From NCBI GenBank assembly GCA_965365445.1, contig CBDUBS010000001.1:13877-77876 (forward strand): DNA of 64,000 nt, given 5' to 3'. Under the pieces are notes generated by a model. It saw nothing but the letters and a program-made list of their open reading frames with translations. It ran no database searches and was not told the origin of the DNA. The translations under genes were made by a program, and so were the position numbers. Positions 45,663-54,151 of this stretch are shown piece after piece (position 1 is the first letter of the stretch; each line of letters starts with the position of its first letter). This DNA comes from CBDUBS01 sp965365445. Lineage in GTDB: Bacteria > Bacteroidota > Rhodothermia > Rhodothermales > DASSAV01.

Positions 45663-46127
45663 TTACTCCCGGTTGCGTCGTTCTATCCGGATCTCGCGCA
45701 ATTCCCACAGGGTATCGCGCATCCTCAACCTGAAAAATAGCTGAAACGGAGCCTCCTTGACTGCATATCGATACGCTCCAACCACAAACAGGCTGCTTTC
45801 ATTCCGGGATGGCCGAAAAAAAACTACTTTATCCGGTGGGTACTCCTTGAAAAACCCCTGTAGAACATACTGCGCTTGCGCCCGACTATACAGCGTGCCC
45901 GGACCAAACAGAGCAATTTCCAGATGGTCTGCGGATCGATCGAGAACCGCTGCCGCATCGCTTCTTGCGAAAGCATGTTGAACGGCGGAGAGTATTTCCT
46001 CCCCCCTTACCTGTGCACCGGCCCGACCGACGCCTCCGAAAACGAACAATGCCGTCAGACCGATGTAAAGGGCCAGGGTTGGCCTTCTCGACGAGAAAAT
46101 CGGGCGCTCGATATACGTACGCTTCAT
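45663..46127 (-). CDS. DUF4783 family exported protein
   Basis: A 154-residue protein with a signal peptide (core LALYIGLTALFVF, cleavage after GAQ). It has an NTF2-like DUF4783 fold: ILSAVQHAFARSDAAAVL, LEIALFGPGTLYSRAQAQYVLQGFF, FRLRMRDTLWELREIRI. DUF4783 is nearly confined to Bacteroidota and uncharacterised. It is ~60 bp upstream of the giant kinase on the same strand, so a periplasmic partner role is possible. Confidence 0.86.
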   Translation of the reverse strand: MKRTYIERPIFSSRRPTLALYIGLTALFVFGGVGRAGAQVRGEEILSAVQHAFARSDAAAVLDRSADHLEIALFGPGTLYSRAQAQYVLQGFFKEYPPDKVVFFRPSRNESSLFVVGAYRYAVKEAPFQLFFRLRMRDTLWELREIRIERRNRE

Positions 46128-46254
46128 ATCCTGATATTTTCACTGCTTGTATGCTTCGCGCTCGTCCCCAGGTTAGAAGGGGGCAGTCACCTACCGTGTA
46201 CGGCGTCGCTGCACTACTTCATTGCATAGATTGTGCCATCTGACCCGGGGAAAC

Positions 46255-46719
46255 CTATCTTTCACCTGTCGGCGCCAGGAGCGCAGGAGAAATGCCCATC
46301 CGAATGGTTTCGGCTGCCAGTTTAAGCAGACGCTTCTGCTCGGTCCAGCGAGTCCGGAGTGCTGCCGTTTCGACCGGCAACCATTCGAAGGCATCATGTT
46401 CTTCGTTTAACTCGGGGTCTTTATCCATTTCCGCCGCAAAGGCAGGGATCAAGTTAATCCGGTCGGCCTGCCACTCGTAAAAGGTGTTGATGGAAGGGAT
46501 GACCCAGAACTTCAGGGGCCTGCAATGTGTCTCTTCCGATAATTCTCGCAGTCCGGCCTGCCAGGCCGTTTCTCCGGCCCTTATTTTTCCGCCAACCATA
46601 CGCCACTCTCCCGAATAAAGCGTACCGTCGGCGCGATGCAGCATCAGGAACTCGACCTTATTGTCGGCGCGTATCCAATATGGATACACATCGACAGCGC
46701 GAATGACGGCATCAGGCAT
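46255..46719 (-). CDS. NUDIX hydrolase, dNTP/dihydroneopterin triphosphatase-like
   Basis: A 154-residue NUDIX protein with the box at about residues 43-66 (GGKIRAGETAWQAGLRELSE...). The surrounding VYPYWIR start and EHDAFEWLPVETA end resemble NudB-like dATP or dihydroneopterin triphosphate pyrophosphohydrolases. Substrate not proven. It is divergent from the M1 peptidase and ~125 bp upstream of DUF4783. Confidence 0.86.
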   Translation of the reverse strand: MPDAVIRAVDVYPYWIRADNKVEFLMLHRADGTLYSGEWRMVGGKIRAGETAWQAGLRELSEETHCRPLKFWVIPSINTFYEWQADRINLIPAFAAEMDKDPELNEEHDAFEWLPVETAALRTRWTEQKRLLKLAAETIRMGISPALLAPTGER

Positions 46720-46865
46720 GATGGTTTATACTCGTGAATCGATCGAACCCGTATTTTCGTTCCGGCGCCAAAAACACCTGTTCATACCGGCGCCGGCGAG
46801 GAAGGGTTGTTGATCCATTAATTCTGTTTCTTACGCATTGAGGAAGGCTGAAGCCAACCGCTTAC

Positions 46866-48497
46866 ATGCAATATATCAATACGTATCGCGCCGTTCTCAT
46901 TTGTTTGCTGCCGGTCTTTCCGGCCCATACCGGCGCCGTCACGGCGGAGACGCTCCCCAGGGGCGTCGATGTGCTCCATTATCGGTTCGACCTGTCTCTG
47001 CCGGATGAGGGAGATGAAATAACCGGCACGGCCCATCTCCGCGTCCGGTTTACCCTGAGTGGGCGTTCCCATTTCGAAGTCGATCTCGTCGGCAGGTCCG
47101 TCGCATCGAAAACAGGCATGATCGTATCGGAGGTGCTTCAGGACGGCCGCCCGATTGATTTCAACCATCGCGACGATCATATCCGTATCCCCCTGACCCG
47201 TCCGTCCGTGGCCGGCGAAGAACGCACCTACCGAATTCAGTATAGAGGAACCCCGGAAGACGGATTGATCATTGCGCGCAACAAACACGGAGATCGAACC
47301 TTTTTTGGAGACAACTGGCCTGACCGAGCCCGTTACTGGCTGCCCGTGGTCGATCATCCCTCCGATAAAGCTACCGTTGAATTTATCGTTACTGCACCCG
47401 ACGCGTATCAGGTAATCGCCAACGGACGTCTGATCGAAGAGACCAGCCTCCCGGATCATCTCAAACTTACCCATTGGAGTTCGACCGTTCCGTTGCCAAC
47501 CAAAGTAATGGTTATCGGCGCCGCCCGCTTTGCCGTAGAGCACCGCGGAGAGGTCGGAGGGGTTCCGGTTGAAAGCTGGGTGTATACGCAAGACCGGGCG
47601 CCCGGCTTTGCCGATTTTGCACCGGCCGATTCCATTCTGGCATTCTTTGTCCGCTATATAGGGCCATACCCGTTCGAAAAACTGGCCAATGTTCAATCTA
47701 CGACCCGGTATGGAGGGATGGAAAACGCCGGCGCCATTTTCTACACCGAGGACGCCATAACAGGCAGACAGGCTATCGACGGGTTGCTCGCTCATGAAAT
47801 CGCCCATCAGTGGTTCGGCGATGCCGTAACGGAATCGGATTGGCCGCATATCTGGTTGAGCGAGGGGTTTGCTACGTACTTCGCTGCTTTGTATCACGAA
47901 GCACGTTTCGGTGCTGTTAGGCTACGTGAGGAAATGGAGGCAGCCCGGCGTGCGGTAATTCGGTTTTCAGCCGGCGCTCCTCACACCACAGTCGTCGATA
48001 CAACCATAACGGACCTCAATACGCTGCTCAGCCCGATCAGCTACCAGAAAGGTGCGTGGGTGCTCCATATGCTGCGCCAGCAGGTAGGGGATTCACTTTT
48101 TCAGGCCGGCATCCAATCGTTTTACACGAAGCACCGTAACCGGAATGCCGGAACCGAGGACTTCAGGCTTATTATGGAGGAGGTTTCCGGAAGGAATCTG
48201 GGGCCCTTCTTCTCTCAGTGGCTTCGCAAACCGGGTCAGCCTCGCCTGACGGGGTCCTGGACCTACAACAACGAAAAGCAACAGGTAGAGATTACCATCG
48301 AGCAGGTCCAGCAGCCGCTATTCCGGTTTCCCCTCGAGATCGGGATCGAGGAGAAGGCGGGGCAAGCGCGTCTCGAACGGATCGAAATAACGGATCGTAA
48401 AACGCAAGTCGCATTGGAAGCGAAATCGCCCCCCGTGCGCGTCAGCCTCGATCCGCGGACCGTTTTACTTTACGAGGGTGAACTACGAAAACGTTGA
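46866..48497 (+). CDS. M1 family zinc aminopeptidase, exported
   Basis: A 543-residue peptidase with a signal peptide (about residues 8-25). Exopeptidase motif GGMENAG at 283-289, zinc motif HEIAH at 310-314 and Glu333 in LSEGFAT. It lacks the long C-terminal helical domain of PepN, as is usual for short exported Bacteroidota M1 enzymes. It would trim N-terminal residues from peptides in the periplasm or outside the cell. Confidence 0.93.
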   Translation: MQYINTYRAVLICLLPVFPAHTGAVTAETLPRGVDVLHYRFDLSLPDEGDEITGTAHLRVRFTLSGRSHFEVDLVGRSVASKTGMIVSEVLQDGRPIDFNHRDDHIRIPLTRPSVAGEERTYRIQYRGTPEDGLIIARNKHGDRTFFGDNWPDRARYWLPVVDHPSDKATVEFIVTAPDAYQVIANGRLIEETSLPDHLKLTHWSSTVPLPTKVMVIGAARFAVEHRGEVGGVPVESWVYTQDRAPGFADFAPADSILAFFVRYIGPYPFEKLANVQSTTRYGGMENAGAIFYTEDAITGRQAIDGLLAHEIAHQWFGDAVTESDWPHIWLSEGFATYFAALYHEARFGAVRLREEMEAARRAVIRFSAGAPHTTVVDTTITDLNTLLSPISYQKGAWVLHMLRQQVGDSLFQAGIQSFYTKHRNRNAGTEDFRLIMEEVSGRNLGPFFSQWLRKPGQPRLTGSWTYNNEKQQVEITIEQVQQPLFRFPLEIGIEEKAGQARLERIEITDRKTQVALEAKSPPVRVSLDPRTVLLYEGELRKR

Positions 48498-48709
48498 AGC
48501 AGCGATGCGGGTGTTTCGGACGGGCCGCCGGAGCGCGAAAAGAGGTTTGCGAAGCACCGAATCCGGTTACAGGCCCTTACCGGATATTTATCCGAACAAG
48601 CTACATACTTTCGTGACATACAGCGGCCGGCAAGTGGTTACCATTCTTGCAGAAAACGCTCGCCGGTTCGCCCGGCGGTACACTCAAGGGTTAACGCTGC
48701 GAGGAACCT

Positions 48710-49681
48710 ATGATAACGATCCCTCCATCATTACGACTCGTCCTGCCTCTGGCAAGCCTGCTTCTTCTTTTCACGGTCGGCGCCTGTGACTCGGTGGATT
48801 CCGCTGCGGATACCGATCTCGATACGATTGATTTGTCAGCCGTTGCGACCGGTCTGGCCGAGGATCTGTCGCTGTCGAAGACGTCATCGGAGGCGTTGCA
48901 GACGGTTATGGTACGGCATCAGCCGGCCACGAAGCAGCCGGGGTACCTCTGGTCTCTGGCGGCAGAGCTGCAACAAAAACTGACGGCAGAGGAGAAAGCA
49001 AAGCTGTTCCAGAAGCTCGACCGGAATGCGTGGCATCCGTTCGGAGTTCAGCATAAGCTTATGTTCTTAAATACCCTGCACGAAGCTTATCTACCCCGGT
49101 TCGTCCATTTGCTGGCTCTCACCGAGGATCAAAAGGCCCGGATCAAAGAGATAGAGCTTACCTACGCACCCGATTTCAAGAAGCTCAGGGACGACCTCCG
49201 GGCGGGCGCCATCACGCCGGAAGTATTCCATCAGTTGGCGGAAGAGTTGCGTGGTATGGTACGGGACCTCATTCACGATGTCCTGACGGAAGAACAGAAA
49301 GCCAAACTGGAAGAACTGCTCGAACGGGCAAACGAGAAGGCAGAGGATCGTAAAGACCTGATTATCGAGCGGCGTGAAGCGGCCTTTGGCGTAATGGTAG
49401 ATGTGCTCGATCTGACCAATGCCCAGGTCGCCGGGCTGAAGTCGCTTCAGGCTGAACTGAAAGAACAGCGTAAGGCGTTATTCGCCCAGTATCGTTCGGG
49501 GGCAATTACCCGCACGGCGCTCGCCGAGAGCCTGAAAGCCCTGCATGAACAAACGCAAAAACAGATGGAAACGCTGATCAACGATCCTGTAAAATGGGAA
49601 ATCGTTCTGATACACAGGGCGCTTTCCATCCGGCTGGCCTACCATCGCTGGCATAAAGACGGATTCAAAATGGCCCGTTAG
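48710..49681 (+). CDS. Spy/CpxP-like helical lipoprotein
   Basis: A 323-residue lipoprotein: lipobox VGAC at about residues 23-26, then an almost entirely helical, Glu/Lys/Gln-rich body. Repeated LT-x-x-Q-x-x-x blocks (LALTEDQKARIKEI, VLTEEQKAKLEELL, DLTNAQVAGLKSLQ) recall the LTxxQ motif of Spy/CpxP periplasmic chaperones. It is longer than Spy and may contain repeated modules. It has a strong GAGGAA ribosome site and ends before a very stable hairpin. Confidence 0.78.
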   Translation: MITIPPSLRLVLPLASLLLLFTVGACDSVDSAADTDLDTIDLSAVATGLAEDLSLSKTSSEALQTVMVRHQPATKQPGYLWSLAAELQQKLTAEEKAKLFQKLDRNAWHPFGVQHKLMFLNTLHEAYLPRFVHLLALTEDQKARIKEIELTYAPDFKKLRDDLRAGAITPEVFHQLAEELRGMVRDLIHDVLTEEQKAKLEELLERANEKAEDRKDLIIERREAAFGVMVDVLDLTNAQVAGLKSLQAELKEQRKALFAQYRSGAITRTALAESLKALHEQTQKQMETLINDPVKWEIVLIHRALSIRLAYHRWHKDGFKMAR

Positions 49682-49703
49682 GCGACCGGTTTGATCTGAA
49701 AGC

Positions 49704-49740
49704 CCGAGGGGGGCGCGCCGGATCGGCGCGCCCCCCTCGG
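49704..49740. terminator. Strong shared hairpin terminator
   Basis: A 17-bp near-perfect GC-rich stem (49704-49720 with 49724-49740, three-base loop) lies between two convergent genes. No T-run follows on either strand. It probably ends or stabilises both transcripts. Confidence 0.72.
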
Positions 49741-49764
49741 CGCTCCACGCCTTGCCAATCGAGG

Positions 49765-50574
49765 TTACGACCGGGCTGCCGAGGCCGTCTCCGAACCGCT
49801 CCATGCCCGATTGAGGCGTTCGATCATTTCGTGCTCCGTAGCGTCCATCTCGCCGTCGGCCGTAGCGATACACAGCAAATCATCCAGCAAAGCGGAGCGC
49901 TGATGAGCCGGAATGGACATTTTGACCGCATCGACCGACTCGGCAAAAAGGCGCTCATCGGGCCCCTGCACGACCACCGTCAGAGCGGTCTGGATTATTT
50001 CCCTGATATCCTCTTCGTCGCCGGAGGGCACCCATTCGTTGATTTTTTTCGCAATGGTATCTGTTTCCGCCTCAGTCAGGGAGGCTCCGGTGCACTGGGC
50101 AAGCGTAATATAAATCAGGGCCAGATCGTGCAATAACGACCAGTTGTCCGCTCTACCCTCTTCCCGGAGCAGGCTCCACGGCTTTTCCTCCTCCGGATTC
50201 GCCAGGCGCAACTCCCATACTTGAGCCAGATTTCCGATAAACGAGCTCTCCCGGAACAGAAAGCGGTCGTCTGCCATTGCGATCTCCATGAGGTCGTCCA
50301 GGATCAACCTGCGCTGTTCGATAGGCAGTGCTTCCCGGACGGCATCGATGGAACGAAGCACCTGTTTCTCCGCGCCGTCCTGCGTATACTCATCCAGCGC
50401 CTTCTTCAAGGCAGCCAGAACGGTTTCCGTCTTAATGTGTTGCCAGCCGCGGAGGCGCTCCGCAATGGCATTGACTTCCTCTTCGCTCAACTGCTCGTCG
50501 GTACTGTGCGCGAGCGCTATGTAAATCAGGGCGAGATGATGCAGCACCTGTTCGTTATCCGTAGTCGGTTCCAT
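49765..50574 (-). CDS. Duplicated TerB-like helical protein
   Basis: A 269-residue soluble, helical, acidic protein made of two similar halves. LHHLALIYIALAHSTDEQLSEEE near residue 10 matches LHDLALIYITLAQCTGASLTEAE near residue 150, and each half closes with a DDLMEIAMADDRFLF- or DDLLCIATADGEMDATE-type block. That last pattern is TerB-like (tellurite-resistance TerB fold), binding metal in some members. No other ter genes are nearby. Start at 50574; the longer frame is not family-like. Confidence 0.78.
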   Translation of the reverse strand: MEPTTDNEQVLHHLALIYIALAHSTDEQLSEEEVNAIAERLRGWQHIKTETVLAALKKALDEYTQDGAEKQVLRSIDAVREALPIEQRRLILDDLMEIAMADDRFLFRESSFIGNLAQVWELRLANPEEEKPWSLLREEGRADNWSLLHDLALIYITLAQCTGASLTEAETDTIAKKINEWVPSGDEEDIREIIQTALTVVVQGPDERLFAESVDAVKMSIPAHQRSALLDDLLCIATADGEMDATEHEMIERLNRAWSGSETASAARS

Positions 50575-50751
50575 AATAGTCGGATCGGTTGAGTGAGATG
50601 CATACAAGCCATACAGGAACGGTGTCCTTGATGGCGTAATCTCATAGTGCCGGCGAATGATCCCTTGAAAGCCGAAACGTAACACGGATCATGGCCCTAC
50701 ATAAAGCGGCGCCCCTCCGGAAAGAAGCGCCCCGCTACCGACGGCGGAACA

Positions 50752-51456
50752 TCATCCAATAAACTTATATCCGATCCCGTACACCGTTTCGATATACTCG
50801 GGGTGGGTGGCGTCTTTCTCCAGTTTCTTGCGGAGCGAAGCCACATGACGATCGATCGTACGGGTAGTTATATCGCCGCTGATGCCCCACACGTCCCGCA
50901 GTAATTGCTTGCGGCTTACGGTTCGCCCTCGGTGCTCTATGAAATACCGCAAAATATCGAACTCGAGCGAGGTGAACTGGATTTGCTCGTCGTTCCGATG
51001 GGCCGTATGGTTGGAGAAATTGACCTTCGCGTCACCGAACGAATAGACGTCCATGGGAGTATCGGAGGGCGTGCGGCTCCGCTTCAGTACGGCTTTGACC
51101 CGCGCCGCCAGTTCGTCGGCGCTGAAGGGTTTGGTTACATAATCGTCGGCGCCGAGACCGAATCCATGGAGCTTATCCTCTTCCTGCCCGCGCACCGTAA
51201 GCATCAGAACCGGAGAGGCCACACCTGCCTTCCGCGCCTCACGAAGAACGTCAAAGCCATTTTTCTTCGGGAGCATTACGTCCATCAGCACGATATCATA
51301 GGCCGGAAGCATCGTCATGAGTTGCAAGGCGTGCTCTCCTTCGAGCGCCCGCGAAACGTTGAAGCCTTTGAGTGCAAAGAAGTCCTCCAATCCCATCCCC
51401 ACCTCCGGATCATCCTCCACGATGAGCATACGAGTCGAAAGCGTCGGGGTATTCAT
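50752..51456 (-). CDS. OmpR/PhoB-type response regulator
   Basis: A 234-residue transcription factor. The receiver has phosphoacceptor Asp59 in VLMDVMLPKKNGFD, Thr87 and Lys109. It is joined to a C-terminal winged-helix with LEFDILRYFIEHRGRTVSRKQLL and TRTIDRHVASLRKKLE. The ATG at 51456 is the family start; 70 upstream codons are discarded. No adjacent kinase. Confidence 0.94.
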   Translation of the reverse strand: MNTPTLSTRMLIVEDDPEVGMGLEDFFALKGFNVSRALEGEHALQLMTMLPAYDIVLMDVMLPKKNGFDVLREARKAGVASPVLMLTVRGQEEDKLHGFGLGADDYVTKPFSADELAARVKAVLKRSRTPSDTPMDVYSFGDAKVNFSNHTAHRNDEQIQFTSLEFDILRYFIEHRGRTVSRKQLLRDVWGISGDITTRTIDRHVASLRKKLEKDATHPEYIETVYGIGYKFIG

Positions 51457-51728
51457 AGGTATACCAGATTGGGAGATAAAGGTCTGTAGTGTGCTATTTA
51501 TCGTGTTTTGATGTTGGAAACGGGCGCAAATCGTGACAAAATTGTAATTCGTGCTACCGGGCCGGTCAGGGGGGCAGGACGCGCAAGGTATGGAACCGTA
51601 GTGTACTACTCTTCCTTTTGCTGCCAGTATCTGCCGGCAAAAAGGCGTTCTCCCGGATCGCATCACGCATTGCTTCGTTATGCATTTGGAGGGGCGGCCT
51701 GTCCATTCGCTTTCATTTTTCGATTTCC

Positions 51729-51932
51729 ATGTCAGGTTTTGATGTCATCATCGTTCTGGGGCTACTGGGATTTCTTGGCGTAGCCGCTTTGCTCCTGGTG
51801 CCGGTTAACCGTTTTCTGCATCGAGAGGAAATGCGTAGCCGGCAGTGGACGGAAGAAGCCATCAAGAAGCGCGCCCAGGAAAAAGGCAACGGAACGAACG
51901 GCAACCCGTCGCAGAAAGGTACAGTCGGTTAA
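51729..51932 (+). CDS. Small single-helix membrane protein
   Basis: A 67-residue protein: hydrophobic helix (about residues 5-25), then a basic cytoplasmic tail (NRFLHREEMRSRQWTEEAIKKRAQEK). No family recognised. Its stop lies within TTAA, shared with the stop of the convergent comEA-like gene. The ribosome site is weak, so confidence is moderate. Confidence 0.5.
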   Translation: MSGFDVIIVLGLLGFLGVAALLLVPVNRFLHREEMRSRQWTEEAIKKRAQEKGNGTNGNPSQKGTVG

Positions 51933-52366
51933 CGGAACTTCCTGACGACAACCAGCGAGTCGAAGCGTGCCAGCGTTTTAGGTCCGATTCCTTTTACACG
52001 CACGATATCGTCCACCCTCGTGTACGGGCCGTTGGTTTCGCGGTCAGCTACAATCGCCGCGGCAAGCTTCGGCCCGATTCCGGGGAGTTGTTCGAGTTCG
52101 GCAGCCGCGGCGGCGTTCAGGTCGATCGGAAAGGAAGAATCCTGCGCTTCGGTAGTGCTCGGAAACGCAGGCTGAGGCTCCTCCACGGCAGAGACGAGAC
52201 CCGTTGCCGTAGCGGAGGCATCAGGGTAAAATGGAACCGGCGCAAGTTCAGCCTGAAAATACCGGATCCCGATTCCAAGAAAAAGAAGGCCCAGCAGGCT
52301 CAACACAGCGGACGCCTCAGCCGCGGTAAGCGCCACATAGCGCTGGATCTGTTTCACCCAATCCAT
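51929..52366 (-). CDS. ComEA-like helix-hairpin-helix protein
   Basis: A 145-residue protein with one membrane helix (about residues 18-38), a linker, and a C-terminal tandem HhH domain: LNAAAAAELEQLPGIGPKLAAAIV, then VDDIVRVKGIGPKTL. ComEA-like proteins bind DNA outside the membrane during uptake; some are general. The ATG at 52366 has GGAG at good spacing; a GTG at 52432 gives 22 extra residues. Confidence 0.88.
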   Translation of the reverse strand: MDWVKQIQRYVALTAAEASAVLSLLGLLFLGIGIRYFQAELAPVPFYPDASATATGLVSAVEEPQPAFPSTTEAQDSSFPIDLNAAAAAELEQLPGIGPKLAAAIVADRETNGPYTRVDDIVRVKGIGPKTLARFDSLVVVRKFR

Positions 52367-52483
52367 AAGACCGACTCCGGAAACAGGCAACTCTTTCTTT
52401 GCCGTGGAGGCCGCAGATGCTGCCTTCGGCACTTAACCCCGGCGCAGGCGTTTACAGGAGATACGCATCACTCCGAAAATCCC

Positions 52484-53266
52484 ATGATTCGACGCTCCGA
52501 CGCCGTAGTATTGCGTTCGCTAAAATACGGAGAAACCAGCCGGATCGTGACGTTGTTTTCGCGCGATAACGGCAAGATGAGCGTTCTTGCCAAAGGGGCG
52601 CGGCTATCCAAGAGCAAATTCGGCTCTACGTTGCAGCCCATGTCGTACATCCAGGTGGTGTACTATTATAAGCCGTCCCGAACGCTCCAGATGCTCAGCG
52701 AAAGCACCCACCTTCAACCATTTCACCGCATCCCGAGGGACCTCGATCGGATTACCATCGGACTGCGGCTCGTGGAGCTTACCCACGCCGTTTTAGAGGA
52801 GGAAGAGCGAAATCCACTCATTTTCGAACTGCTCGTCCAGGTGCTGCATTACCTGGACGAAGCAGACCGGCGTTACCGCAACCTTCTTCCGTTTTTTCAG
52901 CTTCGTCTGGCTACTTTCCTCGGCTTCAGCCCTTCTATCGACCGCGAGGCGGTCGCCGGCCTTACGGAGCAGGGCGGCATTCTCGTTCTGGATAACGGCG
53001 CCATCCTGCCTCCCGAAGCTTCTTCCGCCCGTATGCGGTTGTCGTCCCGTGCCGCCCTGCGTTCGTTTGCCATACTGGCACGGTCGGACCTGGAAACCAA
53101 CCTGCGGATGAACCTCTCCGACGAAGTATTTTTCGAGGTGTCTTCTCTGGTAGAAGATTACTTGCAGACGCACCTTCAGGAATCGTTCCCTCATCGGACC
53201 GAGCGGGTTTTCAGCCAGTTCGATTATCCTCCGGTAGCTCCGACAAGTGCGAGACAAACCCCTTGA
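52484..53266 (+). CDS. recO: DNA repair protein RecO
   Basis: A 260-residue RecO with the N-terminal OB-fold (SDAVVLRSLKYGETSRIVTLFSRDNGKMSVLAKGAR) and the C-terminal helical domain (LLPFFQLRLATFLGFSPSIDR). It acts with RecR to load RecA onto SSB-coated DNA. The usual C4 zinc-finger cysteines are absent; there is no Cys in the protein. The start at 52484 removes a spurious upstream extension. The lexA promoter overlaps its stop. Confidence 0.93.
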   Translation: MIRRSDAVVLRSLKYGETSRIVTLFSRDNGKMSVLAKGARLSKSKFGSTLQPMSYIQVVYYYKPSRTLQMLSESTHLQPFHRIPRDLDRITIGLRLVELTHAVLEEEERNPLIFELLVQVLHYLDEADRRYRNLLPFFQLRLATFLGFSPSIDREAVAGLTEQGGILVLDNGAILPPEASSARMRLSSRAALRSFAILARSDLETNLRMNLSDEVFFEVSSLVEDYLQTHLQESFPHRTERVFSQFDYPPVAPTSARQTP

Positions 53267-53291
53267 CTGCATGTACCGAATATGCTATACT
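53263..53291 (+). promoter_or_regulatory. lexA promoter candidate
   Basis: TTGACT (53263-53268) is followed after exactly 17 bases by TATACT (53286-53291). It begins in the recO stop region, ~120 bases before the lexA start. A direct repeat ACATAT at 53299-53304 and 53308-53313 just downstream could be an operator for autoregulation. Confidence 0.65.
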
Positions 53292-53413
53292 GTTTCCTAC
53301 ATATCAAACATATAGATCGCTTGCATCCGCTTTGATATTCAACGCGTTCACGGCCCGCTTTCCGATCGCAGGCAGAGCGGGCGGGATTTTCAGTTTTTGA
53401 CAGGGAAGGCGCC

Positions 53414-54061
53414 ATGAGCCGCAGACAACTGACCGCCAAACAGCATTCCTTTCTGCATTTCATTTCCCGGTATATCCGGGAAAGGGGGATCTGGCCGACC
53501 TATCGGGAGATAGTGGACCATTTCGGTTTCCGGTCCCCGAATAGTGTAACGCAGAACCTGCAAGCGCTTCACAAAAAAGGCTACCTGAAGCGCACCATGG
53601 ACGGGTATGAACTGGTCAAACGTGCGATTGGAGGCGAATCCCTCAACGGCATACCCATCAGGGGTATGATCACAGCCGGCAGGCTACAGGAAGCCGTTGA
53701 GGCGAGTCTCGGCACGATCACGCTAGAGACGCTTTTCCCGAACCTCGATCGCATTTTTGCCATTCGTGTATCGGGTCAGTCGATGAAAGGGGCCGACATT
53801 CATGACGGCGACTATGTACTGCTGATCGATGACGACATTCCGAATGGCGGGATAGGGGCGGTGCTGTACAATGGAGAAACCTCGCTGAAGCACATCTATT
53901 ATGATGAAGCCGGGCTGCGCCTCGAACCGGCCAACTCCGATTATTCCGATATTTACATCAAACCGGATATTTTCGAGGAAGTCAGGATTCTGGGCAAATA
54001 CGTGGGGCACGTCAACAAGGAAGGCATATACAAACGCGCGCGCGCCAACCAGGCCGCCTGA
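53414..54061 (+). CDS. lexA: LexA repressor
   Basis: A 215-residue SOS repressor. The N-terminal winged helix has PTYREIVDHFGFRSPNSVTQNLQALHKKGYL. The autocleavage site is Ala88-Gly89 in MITAGRL. The S24 protease dyad is Ser123 (VSGQSMKG) and Lys159 (ETSLKHIY). RecA filaments trigger its self-cleavage. It has an AGGGAAGG ribosome site and a probable own promoter. Confidence 0.96.
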   Translation: MSRRQLTAKQHSFLHFISRYIRERGIWPTYREIVDHFGFRSPNSVTQNLQALHKKGYLKRTMDGYELVKRAIGGESLNGIPIRGMITAGRLQEAVEASLGTITLETLFPNLDRIFAIRVSGQSMKGADIHDGDYVLLIDDDIPNGGIGAVLYNGETSLKHIYYDEAGLRLEPANSDYSDIYIKPDIFEEVRILGKYVGHVNKEGIYKRARANQAA

Positions 54062-54081
54062 GAAAAGGCAGGCCGGTTTTT
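54052..54081 (+). terminator. lexA terminator candidate
   Basis: GGCCGCCT at 54052-54059 pairs with AGGC-A-GGCC at 54066-54074 (one bulged A), followed by GG and TTTTT at 54077-54081. It overlaps the lexA stop. Confidence 0.62.
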
Positions 54082-54151
54082 GGTGCTTCCACGCGCCGGC
54101 GAGATACGACCGGTGCACTCAGTTCCGCGTACTTTCATGCAGGCACGGGGT

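Noticed and set aside
48661..48677. Six-bp hairpin CGCCGG/CCGGCG before the lipoprotein gene
   Set aside because: Short GC-rich stems like this are expected by chance in this base composition.
50704..50736. Weak hairpin after the OmpR-type regulator
   Set aside because: Stem has a two-base bulge and only TTT follows; too weak to call a terminator.
51845..52483. In-frame N-terminal extension of recO
   Set aside because: It runs antisense through the comEA-like gene and has no RecO homology; RecO begins at 52484.
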